Positions 31,474 through 39,663 of a stretch of 64,000 bases of DNA are shown one piece after another. Every line of letters begins with the position of its first letter. Positions within the stretch are counted from its first letter, which is position 1. Made by a program: the position numbers and the translations under genes. Under the pieces are notes generated by a model. The model was not told where the DNA came from and ran no database searches. It saw nothing but the letters and a program-made list of their open reading frames with translations. This stretch comes from Oscillospiraceae bacterium (GTDB lineage Bacteria; Bacillota; Clostridia; Oscillospirales; Acutalibacteraceae), in NCBI GenBank assembly GCA_015065765.1, contig SVPP01000014.1, positions 1 to 64,000 of the forward strand. The letters are read 5' to 3'.

Positions 31474-31525
31474 TTGATTTCCTCCTTTCACCCTTAAAGA
31501 CGGAAAAAATCTTCATCCGTCACTA

Positions 31526-31554
31526 TTGTACCACAAAAATTTTTATGATAAAAT
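31526..31554 (+). promoter_or_regulatory. Promoter of sfsA
   Basis: TTGTAC (31526-31531), 17-nt spacer, TAAAAT (31549-31554). Confidence 0.6.
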
Positions 31555-31579
31555 ACATTTTGGTAATTGAGGTGAGAGT

Positions 31580-32266
31580 GTGAAATACGAAAAAGTTGTA
31601 AAAGGTGAGTTTTTATCACGCCCTAACAGATTTATTGCGAAGGTTCTCATTGACGGAGAAGAAGAAACAGTTCATGTGAAAAACACAGGCAGATGCCGTG
31701 AACTTCTTACGGACAAAGCAGAGGTTTTTCTCGCTCAGTCGCAAAATCCTGCAAGAAAAACAAAATACGATTTAGTGGCCGTCAGAAAAGGTGAAAAGCT
31801 TATTAATATGGACTCGCAGATTCCCAATGATGTTGCGGGCGAATGGCTGAAAAAAGGTAATTTGTTTTCAGAAAACGCTCACATCAGACGTGAAGTGACG
31901 AAAGGAAAATCCCGTTTTGATTTTTACATCGAGGACGGGGAGCGGAAAATTTTTCTTGAAGTAAAAGGTGTAACTCTTGAAAATGAGGGCGTTGCAATGT
32001 TTCCTGATGCTCCCACAGAAAGAGGAGTGAAGCACATAAATGAACTCATTTCCCTTAAAAATGAAGGGTATGAAGCGTATATTCTGTTCGTGATTCAGAT
32101 GAAAGAGGTTTTCCTTTTCAAACCTAATGACATCACTCATAAAGCTTTCGGTGATGCTTTGCGAAAAGCAGAGAACGCGGGTGTGAAAATCCTTGCAATG
32201 AATTGCGAAGTGACAGAAGATTCTATAGAAATTCTAAATGAAATTGAGGTTGATTTAAATGAATAA
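31580..32266 (+). CDS. sfsA: SfsA family protein
   Basis: A 228-residue protein of the sugar fermentation stimulation family. It has an N-terminal OB-like part (KGEFLSRPNRFIAKVLIDG, VHVKNTGRCREL) and a C-terminal PD-(D/E)XK-like part (SRFDFYIEDGERKIFLEVKGVTLE, with Asp, Glu and Lys). Members bind DNA; the precise role is unsettled. The start is GTG 31580, five nt after GAGGTG. Its last eight nt overlap the nudix gene, so the two are translationally coupled. Confidence 0.9.
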   Translation: MKYEKVVKGEFLSRPNRFIAKVLIDGEEETVHVKNTGRCRELLTDKAEVFLAQSQNPARKTKYDLVAVRKGEKLINMDSQIPNDVAGEWLKKGNLFSENAHIRREVTKGKSRFDFYIEDGERKIFLEVKGVTLENEGVAMFPDAPTERGVKHINELISLKNEGYEAYILFVIQMKEVFLFKPNDITHKAFGDALRKAENAGVKILAMNCEVTEDSIEILNEIEVDLNE

Positions 32267-32666
32267 ACCTGTAAGATACGTCGCAACGGCACTTATTACT
32301 CAAAATGATAAAATTCTGATTTGTCAGAGGCCTCCGCACAAAGGAAATGCACTGAAGTGGGAATTTGTGGGCGGAAAAACCGAAAAAGGGGAGACACTTC
32401 AGCAGGCTCTTGTGAGAGAATGCCGTGAAGAGCTTGATGTGGGTATCGAAGTGGGAGAAAAAATCATTTCTGTTACACATGAATACCCTGATATTATTGC
32501 GGAAATTACCATGTTTTCAGCACGTATTACAGATGGAACACCTGAAAAGCTGGAGCACGTGGATATGAAGTGGATAAAAGCATCGGAAATAGATGATTTT
32601 GATTTTTGTGTAGCTGATACGGCGATTCTGGAAAAAGTGAAAGCATTAATGAATAATTTGTCGTGA
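32259..32666 (+). CDS. Nudix hydrolase, MutT-like
   Basis: A 135-residue nudix hydrolase. The box GX5EX7REUXEEXGU is complete as GGKTEKGETLQQALVRECREELDV (glycine near 38). It opens RYVATALITQNDKILICQRPP and has KWEFVGGK, as in 8-oxo-dGTP diphosphatases that clean the nucleotide pool. The substrate is inferred only from family resemblance. It overlaps sfsA by 8 nt and is followed by a repeat hairpin that may end the transcript. Confidence 0.85.
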   Translation: MNKPVRYVATALITQNDKILICQRPPHKGNALKWEFVGGKTEKGETLQQALVRECREELDVGIEVGEKIISVTHEYPDIIAEITMFSARITDGTPEKLEHVDMKWIKASEIDDFDFCVADTAILEKVKALMNNLS

Positions 32667-32682
32667 AACCAACGGCAACCAT

Positions 32683-32745
32683 CGGCTCCCCTTGAAAACG
32701 TAAGGGGAGCTGTCGTTTTTGTAAGAAAATGACTGAGGGGATTTT
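32683..32745. repeat. GGCTCCCC...GGGGAGC...CTGAGGGG repeat unit
   Basis: It contains GGCTCCCCTTGAAAACGTAAGGGGAGC, then GTCGTTTTTGTAAGAAAATGAC, then TGAGGGGATTTTTCG. It is one module of the composite repeats at 4001 and 51555, here alone between the nudix and carboxypeptidase genes, where the first hairpin plus T-rich DNA could terminate transcription. Confidence 0.75.
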
Positions 32746-32815
32746 TCGTTGAAAGTTGCAGTAATGAATCGGGAAAAATTTTCATAAAAATATCAATGTG
32801 AAAGGAGATATTATA

Positions 32816-33964
32816 ATGAAAAAGATTATCCGTATATTATCAATTTTGTTATCGTTTATTTTGGTTTTTTCTGTAAGTGCTTTTGCAGAGGAAGAAACTC
32901 ACCCTGTGGAAATAAAGGCAAAATCTGCAATTTTAATGGACATCACTTCGGGTAAAATATTAATGGAGAAAAATTCTCACGAAAAGTTACCGCCTGCATC
33001 GGTGACGAAAATCATGCCTCTTCTGCTTTTTACGGAAGCGGTTGCAGAAAACAGAATTTCACTGAGCGACAAGGTGACAACTTCTGCCCATGCTGCAGGA
33101 AAAGGCGGTTCACAGATATGGCTGAAAGAAGGGGAGGAAATGAGTGTGGATGACCTTCTGAAAGCCGTCGCCATTGCAAGTGCAAACGATGCCTGCTGTG
33201 CTCTGGGGGAATATATCGCAGGCAGTGAAAAGGCATTCATTCAGCTTATGAACAACAGGGCAAAGGAGCTTGAAATGAACGAAACCACGTTTGTAAACTG
33301 CAGTGGCCTTGACGATACTGACACAAACTATACTTCTGCCCATGATGTGGCTGTCATGTCGAGAGAACTTATGAAACACAAGGAAATCATCATGAAATAT
33401 ACAACCGTGTGGATGGATTCTCTGCGGGACGGCAAAACTGAACTTGTCAATACAAACAAGCTTGTCAGATTTTATCCCGGCACGACAGGTCTGAAAACGG
33501 GCACAACTTCAAAAGCGGGATGTTGTCTGAGTGCTACGGCTGAGCGTGAAGGGCTTCATCTTGTGGCAGTTGTAATGGGGAGCGAAAACAGCACAGACCG
33601 GTTTGAAACTGCAAAGGCTCTTCTTGACTGGGGCTTTTCAAATTATGAAAGCATAAACCCCGCAATTGACAGAAGTCTCATAACTGATGTTTTAGTCATG
33701 AGAGGCGAGAAAGATAAGGTGTCGCCCGCAATTCCCGAGACAGAGCCGATTTTAGTGAAAAAAGGCAGAAAAGGTGACATAAAGCAGACAGTCACATTGT
33801 CAGTTGCAGTGAATGCACCTGTGGAAAAAGGTCAGACGTTGGGAAATGTTGAATTTACTCTTGACGGGGAGAAATTGGCGGTATATAATTTGTTATCACC
33901 TGAAAACGTTGATACATTGAAACTGCCTCTTGCACTCAGAAGACTTCTTATGAGACTGATTTGA
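32816..33964 (+). CDS. D-alanyl-D-alanine carboxypeptidase (PBP5/DacF-like)
   Basis: A 382-residue secreted, membrane-associated penicillin-binding protein that trims the last D-Ala from peptidoglycan stems. The signal peptide ends near residue 24 (SAFA). The three active-site motifs are SVTK (62-65), SAN (122-124) and KTG (227-229). A C-terminal PBP5_C-like beta domain follows and a short amphipathic end (LALRRLLMRLI) may anchor it. ATG 32816 is eight nt after AAAGGAG. It is related to sporulation DacF and to DacA, and the exact paralog is not decided. Confidence 0.9.
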   Translation: MKKIIRILSILLSFILVFSVSAFAEEETHPVEIKAKSAILMDITSGKILMEKNSHEKLPPASVTKIMPLLLFTEAVAENRISLSDKVTTSAHAAGKGGSQIWLKEGEEMSVDDLLKAVAIASANDACCALGEYIAGSEKAFIQLMNNRAKELEMNETTFVNCSGLDDTDTNYTSAHDVAVMSRELMKHKEIIMKYTTVWMDSLRDGKTELVNTNKLVRFYPGTTGLKTGTTSKAGCCLSATAEREGLHLVAVVMGSENSTDRFETAKALLDWGFSNYESINPAIDRSLITDVLVMRGEKDKVSPAIPETEPILVKKGRKGDIKQTVTLSVAVNAPVEKGQTLGNVEFTLDGEKLAVYNLLSPENVDTLKLPLALRRLLMRLI

Positions 33965-33994
33965 TAAATTTTTGTGAAAAATCTCAAAAATCTA

Positions 33995-34023
33995 TTGCAA
34001 AATTGCAGGATTTATTGTACAAT
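33995..34023 (+). promoter_or_regulatory. Promoter of pgi
   Basis: TTGCAA (33995-34000), 17-nt spacer, TACAAT (34018-34023). Confidence 0.65.
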
Positions 34024-34052
34024 TGAAATGTAAAAACTAAGGAGCGAAACAC

Positions 34053-35393
34053 ATGAACTTGAAATTTAACAGCAAATATGCTGAAAGCTTTCTTGAAAAA
34101 GGCGAGCTTGAGGCAATAAGTGCAGAAGTAAAGGCAGCACACGAAAGTCTGCACTCAGCTACCGGTAAAGGCAGCGACTTCCTCGGATGGGTGGATTTAC
34201 CCGTAAATTACGACAAAGAGGAATTTGAAGAAATCAAAAAATCTGCCGAGAAAATCAAAAAGGATTCAGATGTCCTTGTAGTAATCGGTATCGGCGGTTC
34301 ATATTTAGGTGCAAGAGCGGCAATTGAATTCTGCAAGAGTGCAAACTACAATTTGCTTGCAAAAGATACACCTCAGATTCTTTTCTCAGGTAACTCAATC
34401 AGCCCCACAGCACTTAACGAAATCATCGCACTTTGCGAGGGTAAAGATTTTTCAGTCAACGTAATTTCAAAATCAGGCACAACAACTGAGCCTGCAATTG
34501 CTTTCCGCGTTTTCAAGAAGCTTCTTGAAGAGAAATACGGCAAGGAAGAAGCAAAGGGCAGAATCTACGTTACAACCGATAAGGCTAAGGGAACTCTCAA
34601 AGGTCTTGCAGACAGAGAGGGTTACAAAACATTTGTTATCCCCGATGATGTAGGCGGCAGATACTCTGTTCTCACAGCAGTGGGACTTCTTCCCATCGCA
34701 GCAGCAGGAATTGATATCGACCTTATTATGAAGGGTGCACAGGATGCAAGAGAAGCATTCATGGACACAGATATTGATAACAATGCTTGTTACAGATATG
34801 CAGCTATCAGAAATCTCCTTTACAGAAAAGGCAAGAAGACTGAAATGTTTGTTTCCTATGAGCCTTCATTTGCAATGATGAACGAATGGCTCAAACAGCT
34901 TTACGGTGAAAGCGAAGGCAAGGAAAACAAGGGTATTTTCCCTGCATCTGTTGTTTTCTCAACAGACCTTCATTCAATGGGACAGTACATCCAGGAAGGT
35001 GAAAGACACCTTATGGAAACTGTAATTACTTTTGACAAGCCTCAGCAGGAATATATTATCGGCACTGACCCTGAAAACCTTGACGGTCTCAACTTCCTTG
35101 CAGGAATGGGAATGAGCGTAGTTAACAGAAAAGCATTTGAAGGCACACTTCTTGCTCACACTGACGGTCAGGTTCCTAACAACATCATTTCTCTTGAAGA
35201 AATGAACGAATATTCTCTTGGTGAGCTTATCTACTTCTTCGAGAAAGCATGCGCAATCAGCGGTTACATCTTAGACGTAAATCCCTTCGACCAGCCGGGC
35301 GTTGAAAGCTACAAGAAGAATATGTTTGCACTTCTCGGAAAACCGGGATATGAAGAAATGAAAAAAGAGCTTGAAGAAAGGCTCGGAAAATAA
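34053..35393 (+). CDS. pgi: Glucose-6-phosphate isomerase
   Basis: A 446-residue glycolytic enzyme interconverting glucose 6-phosphate and fructose 6-phosphate. Signatures are [59 protein letters not shown] and [13 protein letters not shown]. The length is that of the short Firmicute form. AAGGAG precedes the ATG. A short P-loop protein follows 51 nt later behind a weak hairpin. Confidence 0.97.
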   Translation: MNLKFNSKYAESFLEKGELEAISAEVKAAHESLHSATGKGSDFLGWVDLPVNYDKEEFEEIKKSAEKIKKDSDVLVVIGIGGSYLGARAAIEFCKSANYNLLAKDTPQILFSGNSISPTALNEIIALCEGKDFSVNVISKSGTTTEPAIAFRVFKKLLEEKYGKEEAKGRIYVTTDKAKGTLKGLADREGYKTFVIPDDVGGRYSVLTAVGLLPIAAAGIDIDLIMKGAQDAREAFMDTDIDNNACYRYAAIRNLLYRKGKKTEMFVSYEPSFAMMNEWLKQLYGESEGKENKGIFPASVVFSTDLHSMGQYIQEGERHLMETVITFDKPQQEYIIGTDPENLDGLNFLAGMGMSVVNRKAFEGTLLAHTDGQVPNNIISLEEMNEYSLGELIYFFEKACAISGYILDVNPFDQPGVESYKKNMFALLGKPGYEEMKKELEERLGK

Positions 35394-35444
35394 TGAGTAC
35401 AAGGTCTGAGGACCTTTACATAAAGTTTAAAGGAGTTGTTTTTT

Positions 35445-35861
35445 ATGGTAACATTGATAATCGGACACAAAGGATCAGGCAAAACAAAGAAATTGATTCA
35501 GGCTGTCAACGATGCTATCGAGAATTCAAATGGTAACGTTGTTTGCGTAGAGCAGGGCACACAGCTCAGAACTGAGGTTAACTACCGTGCACGTCTCGTA
35601 TCTGCAAATGAATATTCAATAAAGGGCTACGAAGCTTTCTACGGTTTCCTCAGCGGACTTTGCGCAGGCGACCACGATATCACAGATATCCTTGTTGACG
35701 CTACACTTCGCATCGGTTCTCGCGACTATGCAGAGCTTGCAGCATTCCTCAAGAAGGTAGAAGAGCTCTCAGCACTTACAAGCAACAACTTTGTTTTCAC
35801 AGTTTCTGCTGATAAGGAAGAGCTTCCTGCAGAGATTTTTGAATACTGCAAAGAAATGTAA
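35445..35861 (+). CDS. Small P-loop protein of unknown function
   Basis: A 138-residue cytosolic protein from ATG 35445 (AAAGGAG nine nt upstream). It opens MVTLIIGHKGSGKT, a Walker A motif at residues 7-14. DITDILVDATLRIG may provide the Walker B aspartate. The rest is helical and acidic. It is too short for a helicase or kinase of a family I know. It sits between pgi and the rRNA/L32 operon, with a terminator after it. ATP or GTP binding is likely; the role is unknown. Confidence 0.65.
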   Translation: MVTLIIGHKGSGKTKKLIQAVNDAIENSNGNVVCVEQGTQLRTEVNYRARLVSANEYSIKGYEAFYGFLSGLCAGDHDITDILVDATLRIGSRDYAELAAFLKKVEELSALTSNNFVFTVSADKEELPAEIFEYCKEM

Positions 35862-35883
35862 TTTTGTAATATTTTAAACAATT

Positions 35884-35917
35884 TGCCCACTGTACGGATA
35901 GTATGGTGGGCATTTTT
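35884..35917 (+). terminator. Terminator after the P-loop gene
   Basis: TGCCCAC (35884-35890) pairs with GTGGGCA (35906-35912), followed by TTTTT. Confidence 0.8.
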
Positions 35918-35946
35918 GGAGAATCTTTAAAATATTAAAAAACTGC

Positions 35947-35975
35947 TTGACAAAAAGTGACTTCAAGTATATAAT
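35947..35975 (+). promoter_or_regulatory. Consensus promoter of the DUF177-rpmF operon
   Basis: TTGACA (35947-35952), 17-nt spacer, TATAAT (35970-35975). Confidence 0.82.
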
Positions 35976-36024
35976 ATTTAAGCGTGTAAAGATGAGATAA
36001 TCTTGTCTTTGACTGAGGTGAATT

Positions 36025-36522
36025 ATGTTTATTGAGCTTGAGCCTATTTTCAATAATATAGGCGAACAAAAGACCTTCGATTTTAACATCGACCTTTCAG
36101 AAGAAGAGCTTGACGGGGTTTTTCCATTCAAAACACCTGTTATGGTAGCGGGTGTCGTTAGAAACTCATCAGGTATCGTCACTCTGGAGTACAGTGTGAA
36201 TTTCCGTTATGAGTCATTTTGTGACCGTTGCGCGGAAGAAATCGCAAAGGATTTTACTTTTGATTTTGAGCACACTTTGGTGCTGTCGCTCAATAACGAG
36301 GAAAATGATGACTTGATGCTTATTGAGGATCTGCATTTTGAGCTGGATCCCTTGGCTATTGAGGATATTTTTCTTTCGCTACCAACGAAAATTCTCTGCA
36401 GTGAAGCTTGTGCCGGACTTTGCACAAAATGTGGTAAGAATTTAAACCACGGTCCATGCGATTGCAAAAAAGAAGTTGACCCCAGATTGGCGATTCTTCA
36501 GCAGTTGCTTGATAATGAGTAA
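36025..36522 (+). CDS. DUF177/YceD-like protein
   Basis: A 165-residue protein of the DUF177 (YceD) family, which in plants and E. coli is needed for normal 23S rRNA accumulation. The C-terminus has the family signature CSEACAGLCTKCGKNLNHGPCDC with paired cysteines, then DPRLAILQQLL. A CDRCAEE motif is in the middle. Its position 36 nt upstream of rpmF is the conserved arrangement in bacteria and supports the call. GAGGTG precedes the ATG. Confidence 0.9.
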   Translation: MFIELEPIFNNIGEQKTFDFNIDLSEEELDGVFPFKTPVMVAGVVRNSSGIVTLEYSVNFRYESFCDRCAEEIAKDFTFDFEHTLVLSLNNEENDDLMLIEDLHFELDPLAIEDIFLSLPTKILCSEACAGLCTKCGKNLNHGPCDCKKEVDPRLAILQQLLDNE

Positions 36523-36558
36523 ATAATTTATTGAATTTTTATAAGGAGGAACTTAAAA

Positions 36559-36741
36559 ATGGCAGTACCTAAGAGAAGAGTTTCAAAAGCAAGAAGAGAT
36601 AAAAGACGTTCAAACGTATGGAAGATGACAGCTCCCGAGCTCGTTAAGTGCCCCGCATGCGGCGAGTACAAGAGACCTCACAGAGTTTGCAGCGCTTGCG
36701 GCAAATATAAGGGTGTAGAGGTTATCAAAGTTGAGGGCTAA
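36559..36741 (+). CDS. rpmF: 50S ribosomal protein L32
   Basis: A 60-residue ribosomal protein beginning [18 protein letters not shown]. It has the zinc-binding pairs CPAC and CSAC at residues 32-35 and 45-48, so this is the zinc-containing (C+) paralog. AAGGAGG is upstream. It is cotranscribed with DUF177 and followed by a clear terminator. Confidence 0.97.
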   Translation: MAVPKRRVSKARRDKRRSNVWKMTAPELVKCPACGEYKRPHRVCSACGKYKGVEVIKVEG

Positions 36742-36763
36742 TCCTCTTATAAGCTTTTAAATT

Positions 36764-36798
36764 GGGTAGAGAGGAAAAATCTCTACCCATTTATTTTT
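36764..36798 (+). terminator. Terminator of rpmF
   Basis: GGGTAGAG (36764-36771) pairs with CTCTACCC (36781-36788), followed by ATTTATTTTTATT. Confidence 0.85.
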
Positions 36799-36812
36799 AT
36801 TGCTGTGCAATA

Positions 36813-36990
36813 AAAGCGATATAAATCATTCTGATTTGCGATATACGCTGAGTGCGTGCGATATATCTTACGATGCGATATGCCTTACGGCGTGATGTTG
36901 ATTTATATCATATCGCATTTTGAATGAAGAGCAAAATATATCGCGTTTGAGTGTAGCGAAAACATATCGTGTGCGAAGCACATATCGCAA
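36813..36990. repeat. GCGATATA inverted-repeat element
   Basis: Four GCGATAT motifs on the plus strand (near 36815, 36838, 36859, 36876) are followed by four in inverted form, ATATCGC or ATATCGT (near 36913, 36938, 36964, 36982). GCGATATAAATCA at the left matches TGATTTATATC...ATCGC in the middle. Small hairpins such as GCC-TTAC-GGC and GTGC-GAA-GCAC lie between motifs. The whole can fold into a long branched hairpin. It ends about 10 nt before the ribosome site of the DUF512 gene and has no coding potential. Confidence 0.75.
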
Positions 36991-37013
36991 ATTTTTGTAA
37001 GGAGGATACCGGT

Positions 37014-38315
37014 TTGTCAGCTGAAATTATTGATGTTATCAAAAAATCACCATGTTCTAAAAAATGGATAAAAAAAGGCTGGATGCTGGAAAAGATAAAC
37101 AGCCATGATATAAACGATATCCTCGACTATAATTTTTATGCCAATGAGTCCGAAGTGGTGCTTGAACTTACAAAGCCAAACGGTAAACGCGTAAAGAAGA
37201 AAATCAGAAAAGGCGAAAACGAAGACTTAGGTCTCGTTTTTGATACTTACCTTATGGATAAGCAGAAAACCTGTAAAAACAAATGCATTTTCTGTTTCAT
37301 CGACCAGCTTCCCGAGGGAATGAGAGAAAGTCTCTACTTCAAGGATGACGATTCAAGAATGTCCTTCCTTTTCGGAAATTATATCACTCTTACAAACCTT
37401 TCTGACCGTGATGTTGAAAGAATAATCGAAATGCACATTAACCCCGTGAACATTTCCGTTCACACAATGAATCCTGAATTACGCGTGAAAATGATGAAGA
37501 ATCCTCACGCAGGTGAAGTGCTGAGATATATTGATGTCTTAGCTAATCACGGCACCCATCTTAACACTCAGCTTGTTTTGTGCCCCGGTATAAATGACGG
37601 CGAAGAGCTGAAATTCAGTATAGAAAAATTAGCATCTCTCTATCCTGCTGTGCAGTCAATTGCAGCAGTGCCTGTAGGAATTACAAAATACAGAGAAAAT
37701 CTCCCCGACCTTGAATGCTATACTCCTGAGCAGGCAAAGGAAGTAGTAGAAATTATTGAAAAATATTCATCGGAATTTTTTGAAAAATTCGGTACACGTC
37801 TTGTTTATGCCTCAGATGAATTTTATCTGAAAGCAGGACTTCCGATTCCCGAAAACGAAGAATATGAGGACTACCCTCAGATTGAAAACGGCGTAGGACT
37901 GTGGAGAGACCTTGAACACACCTTCTGTCAGGCTCTCGGAAGTGATGAGGGAAATCCTGATGAAAAGAAAAGACTTATTGCAACAGGCGAGGCAGCATAT
38001 CCGTTGATGTGTAAACTTTCGGAAATGTTTTATGAAAAATATAAAACGAGAATTCCTGTTGTTAAAATAGAAAATGACTTTTTCGGTCACACTATCACTG
38101 TCAGCGGACTTGTGACAGGAAAAGATTTAACGAATCAGTTGAAGGATAAATACAAAATTGACGAATTGCTCATTTCGTCCTCAATGCTCAGAAGCGAAGG
38201 GGATATGTTTCTCGATAGCATGACTGTGGAGGAAGCGGAAAAAATTCTCTCTTGCAGAATTGTTCCCGTCAGTGCAGACGGATATGAGCTTCTCGGAAAA
38301 ATGAAAGGAGAATGA
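37014..38315 (+). CDS. DUF512 radical-SAM/PDZ protein
   Basis: A 433-residue protein conserved in Clostridia. An N-terminal PDZ-like segment is followed by a radical-SAM-like cluster motif CKNKCIFC (Cys87, 91, 94) and the DUF512 domain (ESLYFKDDDSRMSFLFGNYITLTN, NISVHTMNPELRVKMMKN). The biochemical role is unknown; it is nearly always next to der, as here. The start is TTG 37014, with TAAGGAGG eight nt upstream. The longer upstream frame only reads through the GCGATATA repeat and is not used here. Confidence 0.88.
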   Translation: MSAEIIDVIKKSPCSKKWIKKGWMLEKINSHDINDILDYNFYANESEVVLELTKPNGKRVKKKIRKGENEDLGLVFDTYLMDKQKTCKNKCIFCFIDQLPEGMRESLYFKDDDSRMSFLFGNYITLTNLSDRDVERIIEMHINPVNISVHTMNPELRVKMMKNPHAGEVLRYIDVLANHGTHLNTQLVLCPGINDGEELKFSIEKLASLYPAVQSIAAVPVGITKYRENLPDLECYTPEQAKEVVEIIEKYSSEFFEKFGTRLVYASDEFYLKAGLPIPENEEYEDYPQIENGVGLWRDLEHTFCQALGSDEGNPDEKKRLIATGEAAYPLMCKLSEMFYEKYKTRIPVVKIENDFFGHTITVSGLVTGKDLTNQLKDKYKIDELLISSSMLRSEGDMFLDSMTVEEAEKILSCRIVPVSADGYELLGKMKGE

Positions 38316-38317
38316 AA

Positions 38318-39652
38318 ATGTCAAGACCGATTGTAGCCATAGTAGGCAGACCTAACGTTGGAAAATCAACACTTTTCAACAAGCTTATAGGTCAGAGACT
38401 TTCAATCGTAGACGATACTCCCGGTGTTACAAGAGACAGAATCTACGGCGATTGCGAATGGCAGAGACATAATTTTCTTTTGATAGATACAGGCGGTATT
38501 GAGCCGGCTTCTGACGATATTATTCTCGTTCAGATGAGAAGACAGGCACAGCTTGCAATTGACTCAGCAGATGTAATTGTTCTTGTTACAGACGTGAAAA
38601 CAGGTGTTGTTGCAACTGATGAAGAGGTTGCGGCTATGCTGAGAAAATCAGGCAAGCCCATCGTTCTTTGTGTCAACAAATGCGACGGCATCGGCGAAAC
38701 ACCCTCAGAATTCTATGAATTTTACAATCTGGCTCTCGGCGAGCCTATTGCCGTTTCATCAGTTCATGGCCACGGCACAGGCGACTTGCTTGAAGAAGTC
38801 TGCAAATATTTCCCCGAGGAAGAGGAAAAAGAAGACGAGTTTGACAACGAATATATCAGAGTTGCCGTTATCGGTAAACCCAATGTTGGTAAATCTTCAC
38901 TTGTCAATGCAATTTCAGGTGAAGAGAGAGCAATCGTTTCAAACATCGCAGGTACAACACGCGATGCAACAGACACAATTGTTGAAAACGAGCACGGAAA
39001 GTTTGTTTTCATCGACACTGCAGGTCTGAGAAGAAAGAGCCGTGTTGACGATGCAATTGAAAAATACAGCGTAATCCGTGCAAAAATGGCAGTTGAAAGA
39101 GCAACTGTGTGCGTTATAATGATTGACGCTACGGAAGGCTTTACCGAGCAGGATTCAAAGGTTGCAGGTATTGCTCACGAAATGGGCAAGGCTTGTATTA
39201 TTGCGGTAAATAAATGGGATGCTGTTGAGAAAGACGGCAGAACAATGGACGCACAGAGAAAGAAGCTGATGAACGATTTCTCATTCATGCCCTATGCTCC
39301 CATTATTTTCATCTCAGCAAAAACAGGTCAGCGAATCGACAGACTTTACGAGCTTATCAAGTTTGTTGACGAGCAGAACGCAATGAGAATTTCAACAGGT
39401 AAACTCAATGACGTTCTTGCAGCGGCAACGGCAAGAGTTCAGCCCCCGACGGATAAGGGCAGAAGACTTAAGATTTACTACATGACACAGGCATCAACAA
39501 GACCGCCAACGTTTGTCTGCTTTGTAAACCGTAAGGATTTGTTCCATTACAGTTATCAGCGATACATCGACAATCAGATAAGAGAAATTTTCGGACTTGA
39601 AGGCACCCCCACAAACTATGTAATCAGAGAGCGTGACAAAAACGACACATAA
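38318..39652 (+). CDS. der: Ribosome biogenesis GTPase Der (EngA)
   Basis: A 444-residue GTPase with two tandem G domains and a C-terminal KH-like domain, needed for 50S subunit assembly. P-loops are GRPNVGKS (10-17) and GKPNVGKSS near 190. DTGGIEP and DTAGLRRKSR are the G3 loops, and NKCD and NKWD the G4 loops. ATG 38318 is eight nt after AAAGGAG; the ATG at 38312 that overlaps the DUF512 stop is too close to that site. It is coupled to DUF512 and followed after 11 nt by a GPH transporter. Confidence 0.96.
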   Translation: MSRPIVAIVGRPNVGKSTLFNKLIGQRLSIVDDTPGVTRDRIYGDCEWQRHNFLLIDTGGIEPASDDIILVQMRRQAQLAIDSADVIVLVTDVKTGVVATDEEVAAMLRKSGKPIVLCVNKCDGIGETPSEFYEFYNLALGEPIAVSSVHGHGTGDLLEEVCKYFPEEEEKEDEFDNEYIRVAVIGKPNVGKSSLVNAISGEERAIVSNIAGTTRDATDTIVENEHGKFVFIDTAGLRRKSRVDDAIEKYSVIRAKMAVERATVCVIMIDATEGFTEQDSKVAGIAHEMGKACIIAVNKWDAVEKDGRTMDAQRKKLMNDFSFMPYAPIIFISAKTGQRIDRLYELIKFVDEQNAMRISTGKLNDVLAAATARVQPPTDKGRRLKIYYMTQASTRPPTFVCFVNRKDLFHYSYQRYIDNQIREIFGLEGTPTNYVIRERDKNDT

Positions 39653-39663
39653 GAGGTGACGAA

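Noticed and set aside
36969-37013. Longer N-terminus for the DUF512 protein
   Set aside because: The extra 15 codons read through the GCGATATA repeat, while a strong TAAGGAGG is placed for the TTG at 37014.
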